The position numbers were made by a program, and so were the translations under genes. From positions 18,203,219-18,267,218 of the forward strand of contig NC_064444.1 in the NCBI RefSeq assembly GCF_023343835.1: a DNA stretch of 64,000 nt, in the 5' to 3' direction. This document shows positions 14,201-26,100 of the stretch, in pieces. The notes under the pieces are model-generated. The model searched no databases, was not told the DNA's origin, and saw only the letters and a program-made list of their open reading frames with translations. Position 1 is the stretch's first letter, and each line of letters opens with the position of its first letter. This stretch comes from Lagopus muta. Taxonomy: Eukaryota; Chordata; Aves; Galliformes; Phasianidae.

Positions 14201-17200
14201 CCTCCATTTGCTACAGGAGGCCAAACACTGATGTCCCAGCCATGCATCCCTCCTGGGGGTGGCACCTCCTTGGAGCTGCTGCTTGGCTCACTGCAAACAT
14301 GCCGCAGGAAGGAGAGGTGCAGTCCAAGCCGCCTCCCTTCCCCAAAATCCTGGCCCCTGCCCCACTGGCTGGGCTGCAGCTCTGTTGGCTCTGCACGGGG
14401 TACTGCAGGGCCTTCCCTGAGCCCACAACCCTGTCCTTGCTCTGCAGGCATTCTGGTGGAACGTAGAATCACAGAATCATTAAGGCTGGGAAAGACCCGA
14501 GTCAAGACTCCAAATCCAACCCCAGCCCACCCCCACCATTCCCACTGCCCACGTTCCTCAGTGCCACATCCCCACAGTTCTCAGACACCCCCAGGGATGG
14601 GGACTCTTCCCTCTCCCTGGGTAGCTGTGCCACTGCCTCACTGCTCTTTTGGAGCAGCTGTTGTTCCTAACATCCACCCTGAACCTGCTCTGGCACAACT
14701 CAAGGACATTACCTCCTGTAAACACGGCACAGGTTGAGTTGTGGAATCGTCTAAGCTGGAAAAGACCTTCAGGATCAATTCCAACCATCAGTTTGGCTTC
14801 CTGAGTCCTGTCCCCAAACCACATCCCATTGTGCCACAGTGCACGTCCCCTGGGTACTTCCAGGGTTAGGGACTCCACTAGTGGAGTCACAGTGAGACCA
14901 GCACACACTGGGTCTGCATGTGGCAAGGCACAGTGCAGGAGGCAGACATTCCTATCCTTTCATAGTATTTAAAGGGGCTGTAAGAAGACAGGGAACAGAC
15001 TGGTTATCAGGGCCTGTTGTGATGGGACAAGGGGAAATGGTTTCAAACTAAAATGAGATTTAGGCTGGAGCCAAGGAAGAAATTCTTTACACTCAGGGCG
15101 GTGAGGCACAGGCTGCACACAGAGCTGGTGCTGCCCCATCCCTGCACACAGCCAAGGTCAGGGAACGGAGCTGTGAGCTCTGATGGAGCTGTGGGTGTCC
15201 CTGCTCAGTGCAGGGCTGGGAACAGACGGCCTTTAGGGTCCCTTCCAACTCAACCCATTCTGTGATTTGGGACCCCTCTGCCCCGCACATCACTCTGCTG
15301 CTGGGCCACCCCCTGCCATGCTGCATCCTTAACAGCCACGCTCAGTGGGGACCTGGAGGTCACAGTGGACTTCCTCACCGAGGTGGATAAACTGGTGCAG
15401 CTCATCGAGTGCCCCATATTCACATGTAAGGCTCAGCCCCTTCCTTCCTCTCGGGTTTGTGCCGTGCACGGGGCGCTCGCACTGCCAGCCCCTCCATCCC
15501 CTCCCCATGCTTCCCAGCAGCGCTGCGTGAGGAAATAGAGCAGAAGTTATCGGACTTCTCGCTGCTCAGCCCTCAGCCAGAGCTGCCCAATGTGGGTTAT
15601 CAGAGCAAGTGGCCCTACAGAGTGATTGAGGGGGATTGGGGCACATGGCATGGACCTGTCACAACCCAGGGACACTGGTCCCCAAGGTCCACACCTCATT
15701 TCCTCCCCTGTGAGACATCTGTGTGTGTTGGTGGGTATGCACAGCTCTGAGTTGTTCCTTGAGGGTTCCCCACCTGCTCCTCTTAACCTCTAGATGGTGG
15801 GATTGGGGACAGATGGGTATGGGGAGACATCAGGATGGTGGCAGCAGATGGGAGGTGAGGTGAGGGTCAGGCCCATGGTGTTGGCTGGGGTCATCTACAT
15901 CAGGAGCTGGACTTGATGGTCCTTACAGGTCCCTTCCAACTTGGGGTATTCTTTGATCTCACGGCACGATCCCAAAGGGTGCAGGGAGTGACAAGTCCTC
16001 GTGTTGCCAGGTGGCAGCCCTGCTGGCTCCTGCCCCACTGGCTGGGCTGGCAGTGCCCAGAGAGCAGAGCGTTGGGCTGGGAGGTGCCATGGGGAGAGAT
16101 GCTGGGACCTCAGAGGTGCTCCTGGGGACACACGGAGGAGTTAATGCAGCGGGATCGCTGGTGCAACACCCCTCAAAATTGCAGCCATCCCTGCAGTTTG
16201 GGAGGAACCAGGAACAGTGGAAGCTGGGAGCAGAGTGCTTCACCATCCCCTTCCTCTCCTTTTGCAGACCTGCGCCTGCAGCTGCTGGACGTGAAGAACA
16301 ACCCCTACCTGATCAAGGCACTCTACGGGCTGCTGATGCTGCTGCCCCAGAGCAGTGCCTTCCAGCTGCTGTCCCACCGCCTGCAGTGCGTCCCCAACCC
16401 CGAGCTCATGCAGAGCGCGTAAGTGCAGCGGGGATGCGCCCGGCGGCTCTCGCTTGGGGTTTTTTTGTCTATATTTGGTAACCCTGGGAGGGCTGCGCCT
16501 CATCCGCAGGCATTTGGCATCGGGGATGGAAAATTTCACTTTGTGGGGTCGCTATGGAAACAGGCAGAGCCACGGAGGACGAAGGAGCGAGGAGGCAGCT
16601 CCCAGTGCGTCCCCCCTTCGTCCGGGCACCCAAAGGCGCGGTGACGCCTCGCCAGCAGGGACGGCTGTGCTGCCCAGGGGCAGCTCTGTGGTGATGGTGA
16701 CAGGGATGGAGACGGCCCCCTGTGCCCCCCCTGTGCTGCAGGATCGGGATTGCCACCCCCCATCCCTCTCCTTTTGGCACACTGGGGCTCCACTGCTGGG
16801 CTTTGGCCATCCAGCCCTGGCTAACAAGCAGGGCCGTGCGCTCGCCGCGATGAAATCTCCGGAAAAAAGGAGCGCTCCTGAGCTGCACGGCTTTATGAAT
16901 CCGACCCCCACCAGCTCCACTGCTCTGCTGTCAGCTCATCCCCCAGGCTGGCTTTTATCCCTACCGCTGCAGGGCTGGAGCTGGTGCCCACCGCCCTGCT
17001 CCTAATTGGTGGGGCAGGGAGGGGGCCGTGTGTTGGCCCCCCCCGCCGTGATCCCCCCTCCCTCTCCTCCCGCAGCAGCCGGGTTTTCAGAGCGATCCGA
17101 GCTGTCAGCCAGCTCGAGCATCTGATTAACGCTGACCTACATTCCTCCAAACACCGGAGGCTGCTTTCATAACGGCGAGCCCAGGGCAGCTGAGTGTGGT

Positions 17201-17818
17201 GGGGACGCCCCTTGTCCCCCCGCCCCACCGAAACATCAGAGAATTCGGGTTTCTTTCTCCTAAAACCAAAGAGAGGCAAGACGGGGCTCTCGCATCCTGG
17301 AGTTCCAGATGTGTGTGTCCTCTTCTTTATCCCTTCCTTCCCCTGCTCATCATAGAGTCACTAAGGTTGGAAGAGACCCCTCAGACAACCCAAGTTTGAC
17401 CCCAGCCCACCCCCACCGTGCCCACTGACCACATCCCCACGGCTCTGGGACATCCCAAGGCACAGTGACTCCCCCCCATCCTCGGGCAGTTGTGCCACTG
17501 CCTCACTGCTCTTCTGAAGGAAAACCTTTTCGCCAACACCCAGCCCTCTGGAACTGCATCTCCTGCCTCTGCAGGAGGGAACCACCTCTCTTAGAGGCTG
17601 CGCCCGTTGGCTCAGCACCGTGTGTTGGATGCCCACATCCCTTCTCTCCCCGCAGGGACGGCAGCAGGACGAGCACAAGCTCCCGCAGGCCAGCATCCTC
17701 CACCATCGACTACACGGAGCTGCTGCAGCACTTTGACAAGGTCCAGAGCAAACACCTGGAAGTGCGGCACCAGCGAGCGGGGCGGGCAGAGCAGCCGGAG
17801 CGACGCGTCGTGCTCTGA
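2218..17818 (+). CDS. VAC14: VAC14, 3' part (last six coding exons)
   Basis: VAC14 is the HEAT-repeat scaffold that holds the kinase PIKfyve and the phosphatase FIG4 together on endolysosomal membranes and so controls PI(3,5)P2. Coding exons read here: 2218-2350, 12903-13077, 13682-13800, 15346-15425, 16268-16418, 17656-17818. All have AG/GT borders and their phases join without a break to the TGA at 17816-17818. Recognisable family peptides are [78 protein letters not shown] and the terminal HLEVRHQR...RRVVL. This is the C-terminal region known for homo-oligomerisation and partner binding. The N-terminal HEAT repeats lie left of the window. The segment just before [10 protein letters not shown], at the start of the last exon, is Ser/Arg-rich and looks the least conserved. 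The intron 2351-12902 is long (10.5 kb); the others are 0.6-1.5 kb. Confidence 0.95.
5588..5641 (+). repeat. Degenerate TTAGGG-like tract
   Basis: Repeated GGTTAGGG / GGGGTAGGA / GGTGTAGGGG variants run for about 55 bases, ending in GGGTTAGGG. This is an interstitial telomere-like microsatellite. The units are too diverged for a recent telomere insertion. Confidence 0.7.
6560..7148 (+). repeat. Minisatellite, ~23-bp units with higher-order structure
   Basis: Variants of CAGCAGTGATGGGAAGCCCTA alternate with CCCTACTGGTAGCAATGGGAA. A spacer containing CAGAGCATTGCTGGAAGCCC recurs near 6727, 6786, 6890, 7017 and 7120, so the array is built from composite units rather than a single simple repeat. 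Confidence 0.85.
8757..8780. other. Near-perfect palindrome
   Basis: Two 11-base arms, TTAATGGGCTG and CAGCCCATTAA, are exact reverse complements separated by two bases. It may be chance or a binding site for a dimeric factor; nothing around it explains it. Confidence 0.6.
10217..10400 (+). repeat. 29-bp minisatellite, about six copies
   Basis: The unit has the form GTGATTTCCATCTGGATAAA followed by TGGAGAGCA. Successive copies differ by a few substitutions, and the last copies are shortened. Confidence 0.85.
13165..13205 (-). repeat. MIR SINE remnant
   Basis: The + strand reads CATTATACAGATGGGGAAAC TGAGGC, which is the reverse complement of the conserved MIR segment (CCTCAGTTTCCxCATCTGTAAAATGG). 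Only this short core survives, in the VAC14 intron after 13077. Confidence 0.55.
14465..14715 (-). repeat. CR1 LINE 3' fragment
   Basis: It starts AGAATCACAGAATCATTAAG and follows the CR1 consensus through GCCACATCCCCACAGTT, TGTGCCACTGCCTCACTGCTC and GACATTACCTCCTGT. It lies in a VAC14 intron and is the best preserved of the CR1 copies here. Confidence 0.9.
14745..14925 (-). repeat. CR1-related fragment, diverged
   Basis: It begins GTGGAATCGTCTAAGCTGGA followed by AAAGACC, a CR1 3' end right after the previous copy in the same orientation. The interior (GTCCCCTGGGTACTTCCAGG, GACTCCACTAGTGGAGTC) is more diverged. Confidence 0.65.
14962..15275 (+). repeat. CR1 LINE 3' fragment
   Basis: It contains GGGACAAGGGGAAATGGTTT, GGAAGAAATTCTTTACACTC, GGTGAGGCACAGGCTG and the end TCCCTTCCAACTCAACCCAT TCTGTGATT. 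This is a sense-orientation CR1 facing the two preceding minus copies, ending 70 bases before the VAC14 exon at 15346. Confidence 0.9.
15870..15960 (+). repeat. CR1 LINE 3' end
   Basis: It reads GGAGCTGGACTTGATGGTCC, then AGGTCCCTTCCAACTTGGGG and TATTCTTTGATCT, the last ~80 bases of a CR1 element. Confidence 0.75.
17352..17575 (-). repeat. CR1 LINE 3' fragment abutting the last VAC14 exon
   Basis: It starts CATAGAGTCACTAAGGTTGG AAGAGACC and shows the CCCAGCCCACCCCCACCGTG and TGTGCCACTGCCTCACTGCTC blocks. It ends about 80 bases before the VAC14 last exon at 17656. Confidence 0.85.
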
Positions 17819-18278
17819 GCACGGGGACAAGGGAACACGGACCAGGGCCTGGGGACAGCGGAAACGCCGGTGCTTTTAGGGCAGAGGGTGCGGGGGTTTT
17901 CCCCTCTGTGTCAGTGTGGGGGACCCCAGGCTGTGCCCGGCGTCGTGCTTGGAAGCTGCGGGAGGTGAGGGAGCAGGGAAGGCACGGTGTCTTCTCTTGC
18001 AATAGGGTGAGCAGACTTTGCTTCGCTAATGCCTTCCCCGTGACCGTCAGCTGAGTGCCCGGCCTCCTGCCAGCGGGACCGGAGGGGAAGAAACACATGG
18101 GGAAGGGAAGGAGGGAGCAAAGTGGGTCCTCCCCACTGGGATGGGAGCGGGGCAGCATCCCGGCACCCCGAGCCCCTCTTTCTTAGCCAGAGGCTCAGCC
18201 TCATCCCAGTGCCGGGTGGAGGAGAGCCCTCGCTCCACGCATCCCTTCTTTGTTCCTATCCTAAGCTCCCTGCCATCA

Positions 18279-18284
18279 AATAAA
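18279..18284 (+). terminator. VAC14: VAC14 polyadenylation signal
   Basis: A canonical AATAAA lies 461 bases after the VAC14 stop codon. It is the first such hexamer downstream on the + strand, so the 3' UTR is probably 17819 to about 18300. Confidence 0.7.
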
Positions 18285-18299
18285 AAGAACGATGCAGAG

Positions 18300-19780
18300 C
18301 AGCCCCAGTGTTGTGCCTTCCCCAGGCTGCTCCATCCTTGTAGTGCTGGGGTTCCCAACCAGACCCATCCAGGCCCAGAAGCCAGAATCCTCCCCAGGCT
18401 GCATATGGGGTCCCTGCTGCAGCCCTGCCACGCTGGCCCTTAGGCTGGACCCCTTCCAGCGTTTCTCCACCCCAAGTGGGAAAAAGCAGCCGGAATTCTT
18501 CCCAGCCGCGCTCATGGAACCGCAGCGCAGTGACAGGCATTTTCCTGGCCCCAAAACAACCAGGGTGAAGCCAGCATCCAGGGACCATGCAGTGGGCGGC
18601 TGCGTTTTTGGGGTCTAATCTGCATTCCCGTCCCTCTCCCAGAGCATTTCGGGCCCTCACCTGATCCCGGGGAGGGGGCTGGAGGAATGCAGAGGGTTTT
18701 TATGGCCCCCAGCCTGTTTATGGCTCTGGCAGCGGGCTCCCCAGGCAGCCCCGCTCCGAGCTGCTTTGGATGGGATCACGACATTCCTGGCATTCCCGGG
18801 AAAGGGCTTTCCAAACCCGGTCATGGCGGGTTAACTTTAAAAGCCGTCCCCTCCAGGATGGGGCAGCTGGGTTCCTCCAGCCCTCTGCCACTGCTTGGGG
18901 TGCAGAGGGAACACTGGGATGCTGCCGTGTGTCACCTGCCACCACCACCCCCAAAGGGACGGCTCTACAGGGAGAAATTCCAGCCCTAATAGTTTCCTTG
19001 TGGACGGTTCTTGCCCAGTGCTGGCTGGAGGAGCAGTGCGGTCCTGGGACATTGGGGTGGTGGCTTTGTGGCAATAGGATCTCATTGGCTGCATGCTGTG
19101 ACCGGGTTGCAGCTCGGGAGGCCCCCCACATCTCAGCTGGGGTTGAGGACTGTCCCACAGAGCCCCAACAGTTCCCCCAGCATCCTCAAAGCACCCCTTG
19201 GGTTCCCGTGGTGTTACCCCTGAGCAGGTAGCTGTGTGCCCCTGCGCCTCCCGTCCTCAGCGTCCCTTTGGATCCCAGTGCTCCACCCCCAGCGATCCCA
19301 CAGTTGCTTCCTGGGGTCTCCATGCAGTGCAGCACTGCCCTTAGAGCATCCCAGAGCAACCCCATGTACCCCCATCCTTGGCATTCCCCAAGCATCTCTA
19401 TGAGGCCCAGCAGTGAACCCCCAAGAGCTGCATCCCCAGCCCCCCCAGCAGCTCAGGGTGCGACCTCCTGCACCCCCAATCCTTGGTACCCCCTAAGCAT
19501 CGCCATCCCCATCTCCCCCCATCCTTGGCCCCAGAGGATACTGCACCCCTGCAGCTGCTTTGCAAGGCTGCTCCAAACCCCTATGCACTGTCCTTGGGAC
19601 ACCCCCGCGTCTCCCCCGTACCTGCACCCCCGAGCATCCCTCGGAAACGCGTTCCCAACTCAACCAACCCACTCGCTGCCCCAAAACCCCCCGCATCCCT
19701 CGGGTGCTCCGTCTGCCACCCTCCTCTCTTCTCCCCCCCCTCCCTCCCTCCCCAAACCTCAGCATCCCCAAACCCACCCA
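18300..19780. other. Intergenic region VAC14-MTSS2
   Basis: Nothing coding was recognised. The right half becomes strongly C-rich (runs of CCCCCC, CCCAGC) as it enters the MTSS2 CpG island. Any distal VAC14 or MTSS2 regulatory elements here cannot be named from sequence alone. Confidence 0.5.
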
Positions 19781-20150
19781 CCGTCCCCTCCCTCCCCCAG
19801 ACCCCGGGCAGCGCATGTGCCGCCGCAGATCCCGCCCCTCTCCGCCCCGCTCCGCCGCCGCCCCGGGCTCCGAGCTCCGCTCTCCGTTCTCCCATCCGTT
19901 CCTCTCCGTTCCTCCGCCGTCGGGGCCCGCTGAGCCCGGCGGGTGCCCTCGGAGGCGATGCCTTTCCCGGCCCCTCCGCGCCGCCCCGACCCCCCCGCCG
20001 CCCCCCGCCGCTGAGCCTGGCCCCGACGAGGCCTCCCCCGGCGGCGCCGCCCGCCCCGGGGCTGCCGCAGCGATGGAGACGGCGGAGAAGGAGTGCGGAG
20101 CCCTCGGTGGGCTCTTCCAGGCCATCATTAACGACATGAAGGTAGGGTCC
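19780..20150 (+). promoter_or_regulatory. MTSS2: CpG-island promoter and 5' UTR of MTSS2
   Basis: Dense CG dinucleotides (CCGCCGC, GCGCCGCCC, CTCCGCCGTCGGGG) lie directly upstream of and across the first coding exon. No TATA box is evident. The exact start site cannot be placed; the CpG island and adjacent ATG (20073) support a TATA-less housekeeping/neuronal-type promoter. Confidence 0.65.
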
Positions 20151-23100
20151 CCCCCTCCCCAACCCCCCACTCCGAACCCGACGGTCGCCGGGCAGCGTTT
20201 CCCGTCCTCACCGGGGGGCGGCGGGCATGGGGAGAGCACCGGGAGCCGGGATCCGGCACCGGGCGGCCGCCTGAGCCCAAACATCAACACCGGATCGGGA
20301 CCGGAGCCCCAGACCGGATTATCGGAGCTCTAAACCGAGAAGCGGAGCTCCGATATCAGCCCCGGATCGGTTACCGGAGCTCCATACCGGGCACCCGGAG
20401 CCCCAAACCGGGCATCCAAAGCTCCGAACCGGGCACCGGAGCCCCGTCATCGGCCCCAGATCGGTACCGGAGCTCCAAACCGAGCGCTCGGAGCCCCGAC
20501 ATCAGCCTTGGATCGGTACCGGAGCTCCATATCGGCACTCGGAGCCCCAAACCGGGTTAACGTAGCTCTAAATCGGGCACCTGGAGCTCCGAACCGGGAA
20601 CGCTGATCCCGACATCAGCCCCTGGTCTGTTACCGGAGCCCCATACCGGGCACCCGGACCCCGACATCAGCCCCGGATCGCTTACCGGAGCCCCGCAGCC
20701 CCCTACGGCGTTCACCGCACCGAGGGGAGCGCAAAGATTCACCCCCCCCCCCCTCAGGTTCCCCCATCCCGTTTTACTGCTGGGCGTGTGGGGGAGGGAT
20801 GAGGTGGGGGGGAGGGGGGAGAAGGTTTATTTTTCTATATTTTTTTCTATTTTTTTCAATGATTTTCAATCGGAGGCGGGGGGGGGGGGGGAGGAATGGG
20901 GGCTCTTCCGAGTGCTGAGCTTAGCGGGTCCGGCGGTGCCCCCGCGTTGGGCTGCAGCTCCCGGAGGCAGAGCCTCGTCCTCCTCCTCCTCCTCCTCCTC
21001 CTCCTCCTCTTCTTCCTCCCGCTCGGCTCCTCACTGCAGCCCGGCCAGACAATGCTGTCATTGCCAGAACAGGGGAGGGGGATAAAAAGATAAATAAATA
21101 AATAAAAGCTTCCCTGAGAAAGGGATTAACCCTTCGGGGGCCGGTGGTGTCTGGGGAGGGGGGTGGTGGGAGAGAGCTCCCGAGGGAGGAAATCTCATTA
21201 TTATTATTATTACAAGGGTGATGGGGTGATCCTTATGGGGCAGAAGGGGGTTTGGAGTCCCTGGCTCAGCCTGAGCTCTGAGCATGGATCGCCCTGTGCC
21301 TCAGTATCCCTGTTCTGCCCATGGGCTTAACCAGCCTGCAGCCACCATCCCCGTGCTGGTGACAGTAGGGACCCCAACTCTATGGGGCCGGGAGCTCCTC
21401 GCCGTGACAGCGAGCTGGATTCATTCCTAGGATGGGTGATCGTTTTTCCTTTTGGTGGAAAAGGCTGAAAAAAAGGAAGGAAAAAAGACAATGTGCTACG
21501 ACAGCTCTGCTCATACCAGGCGCCATAGGGCCCTATGGGTGCTGCATCTCTGTCCCCAGTGTTGTCACCACGTGGGGTCCCAGTGGCCACAGGATGGGGA
21601 TGGGTAATTGCAGCCAGCATTTGAACACAGCGATGCTCCCACGTGGGGCCAAGGCAAAAGGGTCTCATCTTGGTGGCAGCGGGGACATCAGTGGCTTTTT
21701 GGCACCGATTGGTGGCTTCAGGGAGGAGGACAGTGGAGCCTCGTGATGGTCTCTGGGTTTCTTCCCAATGCCTTCCCCCTGCTGTGCAGCGTCCCCAGGT
21801 GACCTTGGCGTGTCCTTGTCCCCAGTGTTGCCCTTGTCTCCATCGTCCTCACCCCTGTCCTGGTGTCACCGAGGGATGGGGATGTGCCCGGTGGACGGGG
21901 CATGGAGGTGGACATGGGGACGTGGTCCCCAGTCATGATGGCTGTCCCCGTGGGCCTACCAGAAGCAGAGAGATGTCACACACTGAGCAACACGCTCCAC
22001 GGATGGCTTCCTTATGGACATGGGACTTTTGTAGCCTCCAAAGCACTGCTGGATCAGCCCTGCTCCCCACCCACAGCAGCTGTCCCCAAATGAGACAGAG
22101 GTGCCACCAAGGCTCACCTCCAGGGTCTTTGCAAGCCCCAACGCCTCCATCGGGTGGTGCCCTCACCAGGACAGTGGGATGGCTTTGCCTGGATTGGTGG
22201 CACTGGGACCAGCCTCACTGAGATGGTGGCATCAGGATGGCCTCGCCGGGGTGGTGACATTGGGCTGGCACCAGGACTTGCTGCATGGCACTGGGATGAC
22301 CTCACCGAGGTGGCACCAGGATTGACCTCACCAGGAGGACACTAGGACTGGCTTCTCTAGATGGTGGCACTGGGATGGCCTCGACGTGTGATGGCACCAG
22401 GATTAGCCTTGCTGGGATGGCACTGGGATGGCCTTACTGGGACCAATATGAGACCTCACTGGGACGGCTCCTCCTCGTGACAGTGGCACGAGGATGGCAT
22501 CACCGAGAGGACACCAGGACTGGTTTTGCTAGGATGGCACTGGGATGCTTCCCCAGCACTGGCGACCTGTCCCTGTCCCTTCTGCTTCCTCCACCCCTGA
22601 GATGAAGGCATCATTGAGACTGGAATGGGGCAAACCAGGAAGGATGAGGGTGGTGGAGGGCAGGGGCTGTGCTCAGAGCCATCAGAGATGCCACCCCACG
22701 GGGGCAGCGTGGGGGCTCTGCCCGAGGCTCGGGGTCTGACCACTGCCTTCCCCTCTTGCAGAGCTCCTACCCCATCTGGGAGGACTTCAACTCCAAGGCC
22801 ACCAAGCTGCACTCCCAGCTCAGGTGAGTGGTCTGGACGGTGCCACCGGCACCCTGCTGGCAGTGTCCCCATACCCACGGGGTGACAGCAGCACTGAGCT
22901 CCATGTCCCTCTCCCTGCAGGACCACAGTGCTGGCTGCGGTCGCCTTCCTGGATGCCTTCCAGAAAGTGGCTGACATGGCCACCAACACTCGAGGTAGGG
23001 TTCCCCTGCGGGATGTCCCCGGATAGGATGTCCCTTGTGCTGTGGAGCATCTCCCAGTGTGACAAATTGCACATCTCCCCTCCCTGCGAGGTGTGGGGTC

Positions 23101-26100
23101 CCTCCGAGCGCTGTGTCCCTGTGCAGGCTCTGCGTGTCACCGCTCGGTTGTGCCAAGCAGATGGTCCGGGGCTGTTTTGCAGACTGGCGGCATCCAGGGC
23201 CATCTGGAGCCGTGCGGGAGAAGGTGGAGGAGGAGGAGGAGGAGGAGGAGGAGGAGGAGGAGGAGGAGGAGGAAGGCAGCAGCTTGAGCCACAAGCAGAT
23301 TTGTCTCCAAACCCAGTGGCCCACTGCACTGGGGGGGATTAGAGCACTGGGGGATGGCAGGGAGACACCTGGCTCTGGGCAGGGGACAAAGTTTGGGGCA
23401 ACCCCGCTGCGGTGGGATGAAGGCTGTAATGTCCCACTGGTGGCTGAGGACGTGGGGCTGGAGGTGTCCCTGCCTGTGGGGGTGTGGAATCGGATTAGGG
23501 GCAGGAGGAGAGCTGGGAAGAGGAGGATTAAGGGATGCCCTGTGTGTGGGGGCTGAGGGCTGTGCTGGGGGCGATGCGGAATCCCTGGCTGCCCGGGGAT
23601 CAACGCTTGGGGCTTTTGGGGCAGAGACTGCCCGGCCTGCGGGACGGGATCGCTGATGGCCACCGGGGTTTGCAGCAGTGCCACCGCGTGGCCGTCCTTA
23701 GGCTTCAGAGTGAACGCGTCCCACCCATCAGCCCGGGGGGACAAATAGGGGCGAGTTCGCAGAGCAGAGCTAACGATCGAGGGGCCGGCCGGCCATTCAT
23801 CCGGCGGGTTTGGCCTGGGAAAACGCCGCCCACCCCCATCCCGGTGCCCAAACGCGACCGTCCCCATCCCTGCGCTCAGCGGGGTCCCGTTCTCCCCCAA
23901 GGGGCCACGAGGGACATCGGCTCCGCACTGACCCGTATGTGCATGCGGCACCGCAGCATCGAGGCCAAGCTCCGGCAGTTCACCAAGTAGGTGCCGCCAT
24001 CGGGGATGTGAGGAGGCTGGGCTCAGCCCTCGCCCTGCTCCCCTCCCTCCCCAGCACCCCACTCCATCTTTTTTTCTTGTTTCCCCCAATCCCAGTGCCC
24101 TGATGGAGAGCCTGATCAACCCTTTGCAGGACAGAATTGAGGACTGGAAGAAAACTGCCAACCAGTTGGACAAGGACCACGCAAAAGGTTGGGATGGCGT
24201 GGCGTGGCATGGGATGAGACAAGAGGGATGGATGAGTTGGGATGGGATAGAATGGAACAGGATGGGATGGGTTGGAATAGAATGGGGTAGGACATGATGG
24301 GATGGCGTGCTGGGAAGGGATGGGATGAAATGGGATGTGGCAGGATGGGATGGAATGGAATGGAGTAGAATGGAATAGGACAGGATAGAATGGAATGGAG
24401 TGGGATGGGATGGGAGGGAATGGTATAAGTTGGAATGGAATGGGAAGTGATGGGATGGGATAGGATGGAATGAAATGGAATGATGGAATGGGAAGGGATG
24501 GGATGGGATAGGATAGGATAGGAAAGGATGGGATGGGATGGGATGGGAGGGATAGGATGGAATGGAATAGAAAGGAATGGGATATGATAGGATGGAATGG
24601 AATAGAAAAGAATGGGACGTGATGGGAGGGGGCAGCATAGGATGGAATGGAATGGGAAGTAATGCCATGGGATGGGACGGAATGGAATGGAATTAAATGG
24701 ATTGGGACATGATGGGATGAAATAGGATGGAAGAGAATGAGACATGATGGGCTGGGATGAAATGGGATGGTAAGGAATGAAATGGAATTGAATGGGATGT
24801 GATGAGAAGGAATGGGACAAGGTGGGATGGAATAGAATGGAATGGGATGTGATGGGAGGGCGTGGGACAAGATGGAATGGAATGGGACACGATGAGATGG
24901 GATGGGATAGGATTAAATGGAATGAAATGGGGTGGGAGAGGGTGGAGTGGCATAGAATGGATGTAATGGGGTGGAATAGAATGAGACATGACAAGATGGG
25001 ATTGGATGGGACTGGACAGGACAGATCTGTGCCAGGAGGGATGCTTGGGTCCCACCCCATCACAGTGCCCTGTGCCCACAGAGTACAAGCGAGCCCGCCA
25101 CGAGATCAAGAAGAAATCCTCTGACACACTCAAGCTGCAGAAGAAGGCTCGTAAGGGTCAGCTGGGTGAAGGTTTGGGGTGGGGGTGCGGGGGGACCTTG
25201 GCTGTCGTTTCACACGTTCTCTCTCTGTCTCCTTCTCTTTTCCTCCCCTCCACATCCTTCCCGCAGAGCTGCTGGGTAAGTGAAGCGCTGCCCCCGCCCC
25301 GGCCCCACTCTGCTTCCTTATCTGTGTCTCCCCTTGGGACTGGGTGAAGCCAAACCCTCCCCCATCCCCAGGTTTCCCCCTTTGCTGAGGGCTGTCCCGT
25401 CTGTCTGTCTGTCTGTCTGTCCGTCCGTCCATCCGTCCAGCCCTGCTTTTAGCCTAGCTCAGCTCACGGCCCCTCGGTGACATCCCCATCCGTGGGGACG
25501 GTACCCCATCCATCCGCAGCTCAATAGGGGCTCATCCATGGGGATATGGGGCTGATGTCACCTCATCCCCCGCAGGGAAAGGGGACCTGCAGCCCCAGCT
25601 GGACAACGCGCTGCAGGACGTCAATGATATGTACCTGCTGCTGGAGGAGACGGAGAAGCAGGCGGTGCGCAAGGCGCTCATCGAGGAGCGGGGCCGCTTC
25701 TGCACCTTCATCACCTTCCTGCAGCCCGTGGTGGTGAGTCCTGGGATCCCGCAGGGGTTCTGGGGTCCCCACGTCACCTGGGAGGCTGACGCTGTCTCAC
25801 TTGTCCGGCTGCAGAACGGGGAGCTCACCATGCTGGGGGAGATCACCCACTTGCAGGGCATCATCGACGACCTGGTGGTGCTCACCGCCGAGCCCCACAA
25901 GCTGCCCCCTGCCAGCGAGCAGGTCAGTGCGTGGGGTACTCAGGGTTATGGGGGGTGAGTGCCACCTGGGGGGCTCCAACCCCTCCTTGCCGCAGGTGAT
26001 CAAGGACCTGAAGGGCTCCGACTACAGTTGGTCCTACCAGACCCCTCCATCGTCGCCCAGCAGCTCCAGCTCCCGCAAATCGAGCATGTGCAGGTGCGTC

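Larger units (their letters stand above)
20142..22761 (+). other. MTSS2 intron 1
   Basis: This 2.6-kb intron holds two minisatellites (20255-20700 and 22180-22560), a CTC tract and short simple repeats such as ATT at 21198-21213. The remainder (21020-22180) shows no recognisable gene or element. Confidence 0.6.

Noticed and set aside
14871-14888. 18-base perfect palindrome GACTCCACTAGTGGAGTC
   Set aside because: It lies in a CR1 copy and derives from the repeat's own sequence.
22767-25063. Very long minus-strand open frames of Ser/His/Pro/Ile across the pentamer array
   Set aside because: They are repeat-driven, overlap real MTSS2 exons on the other strand and contain no domain.
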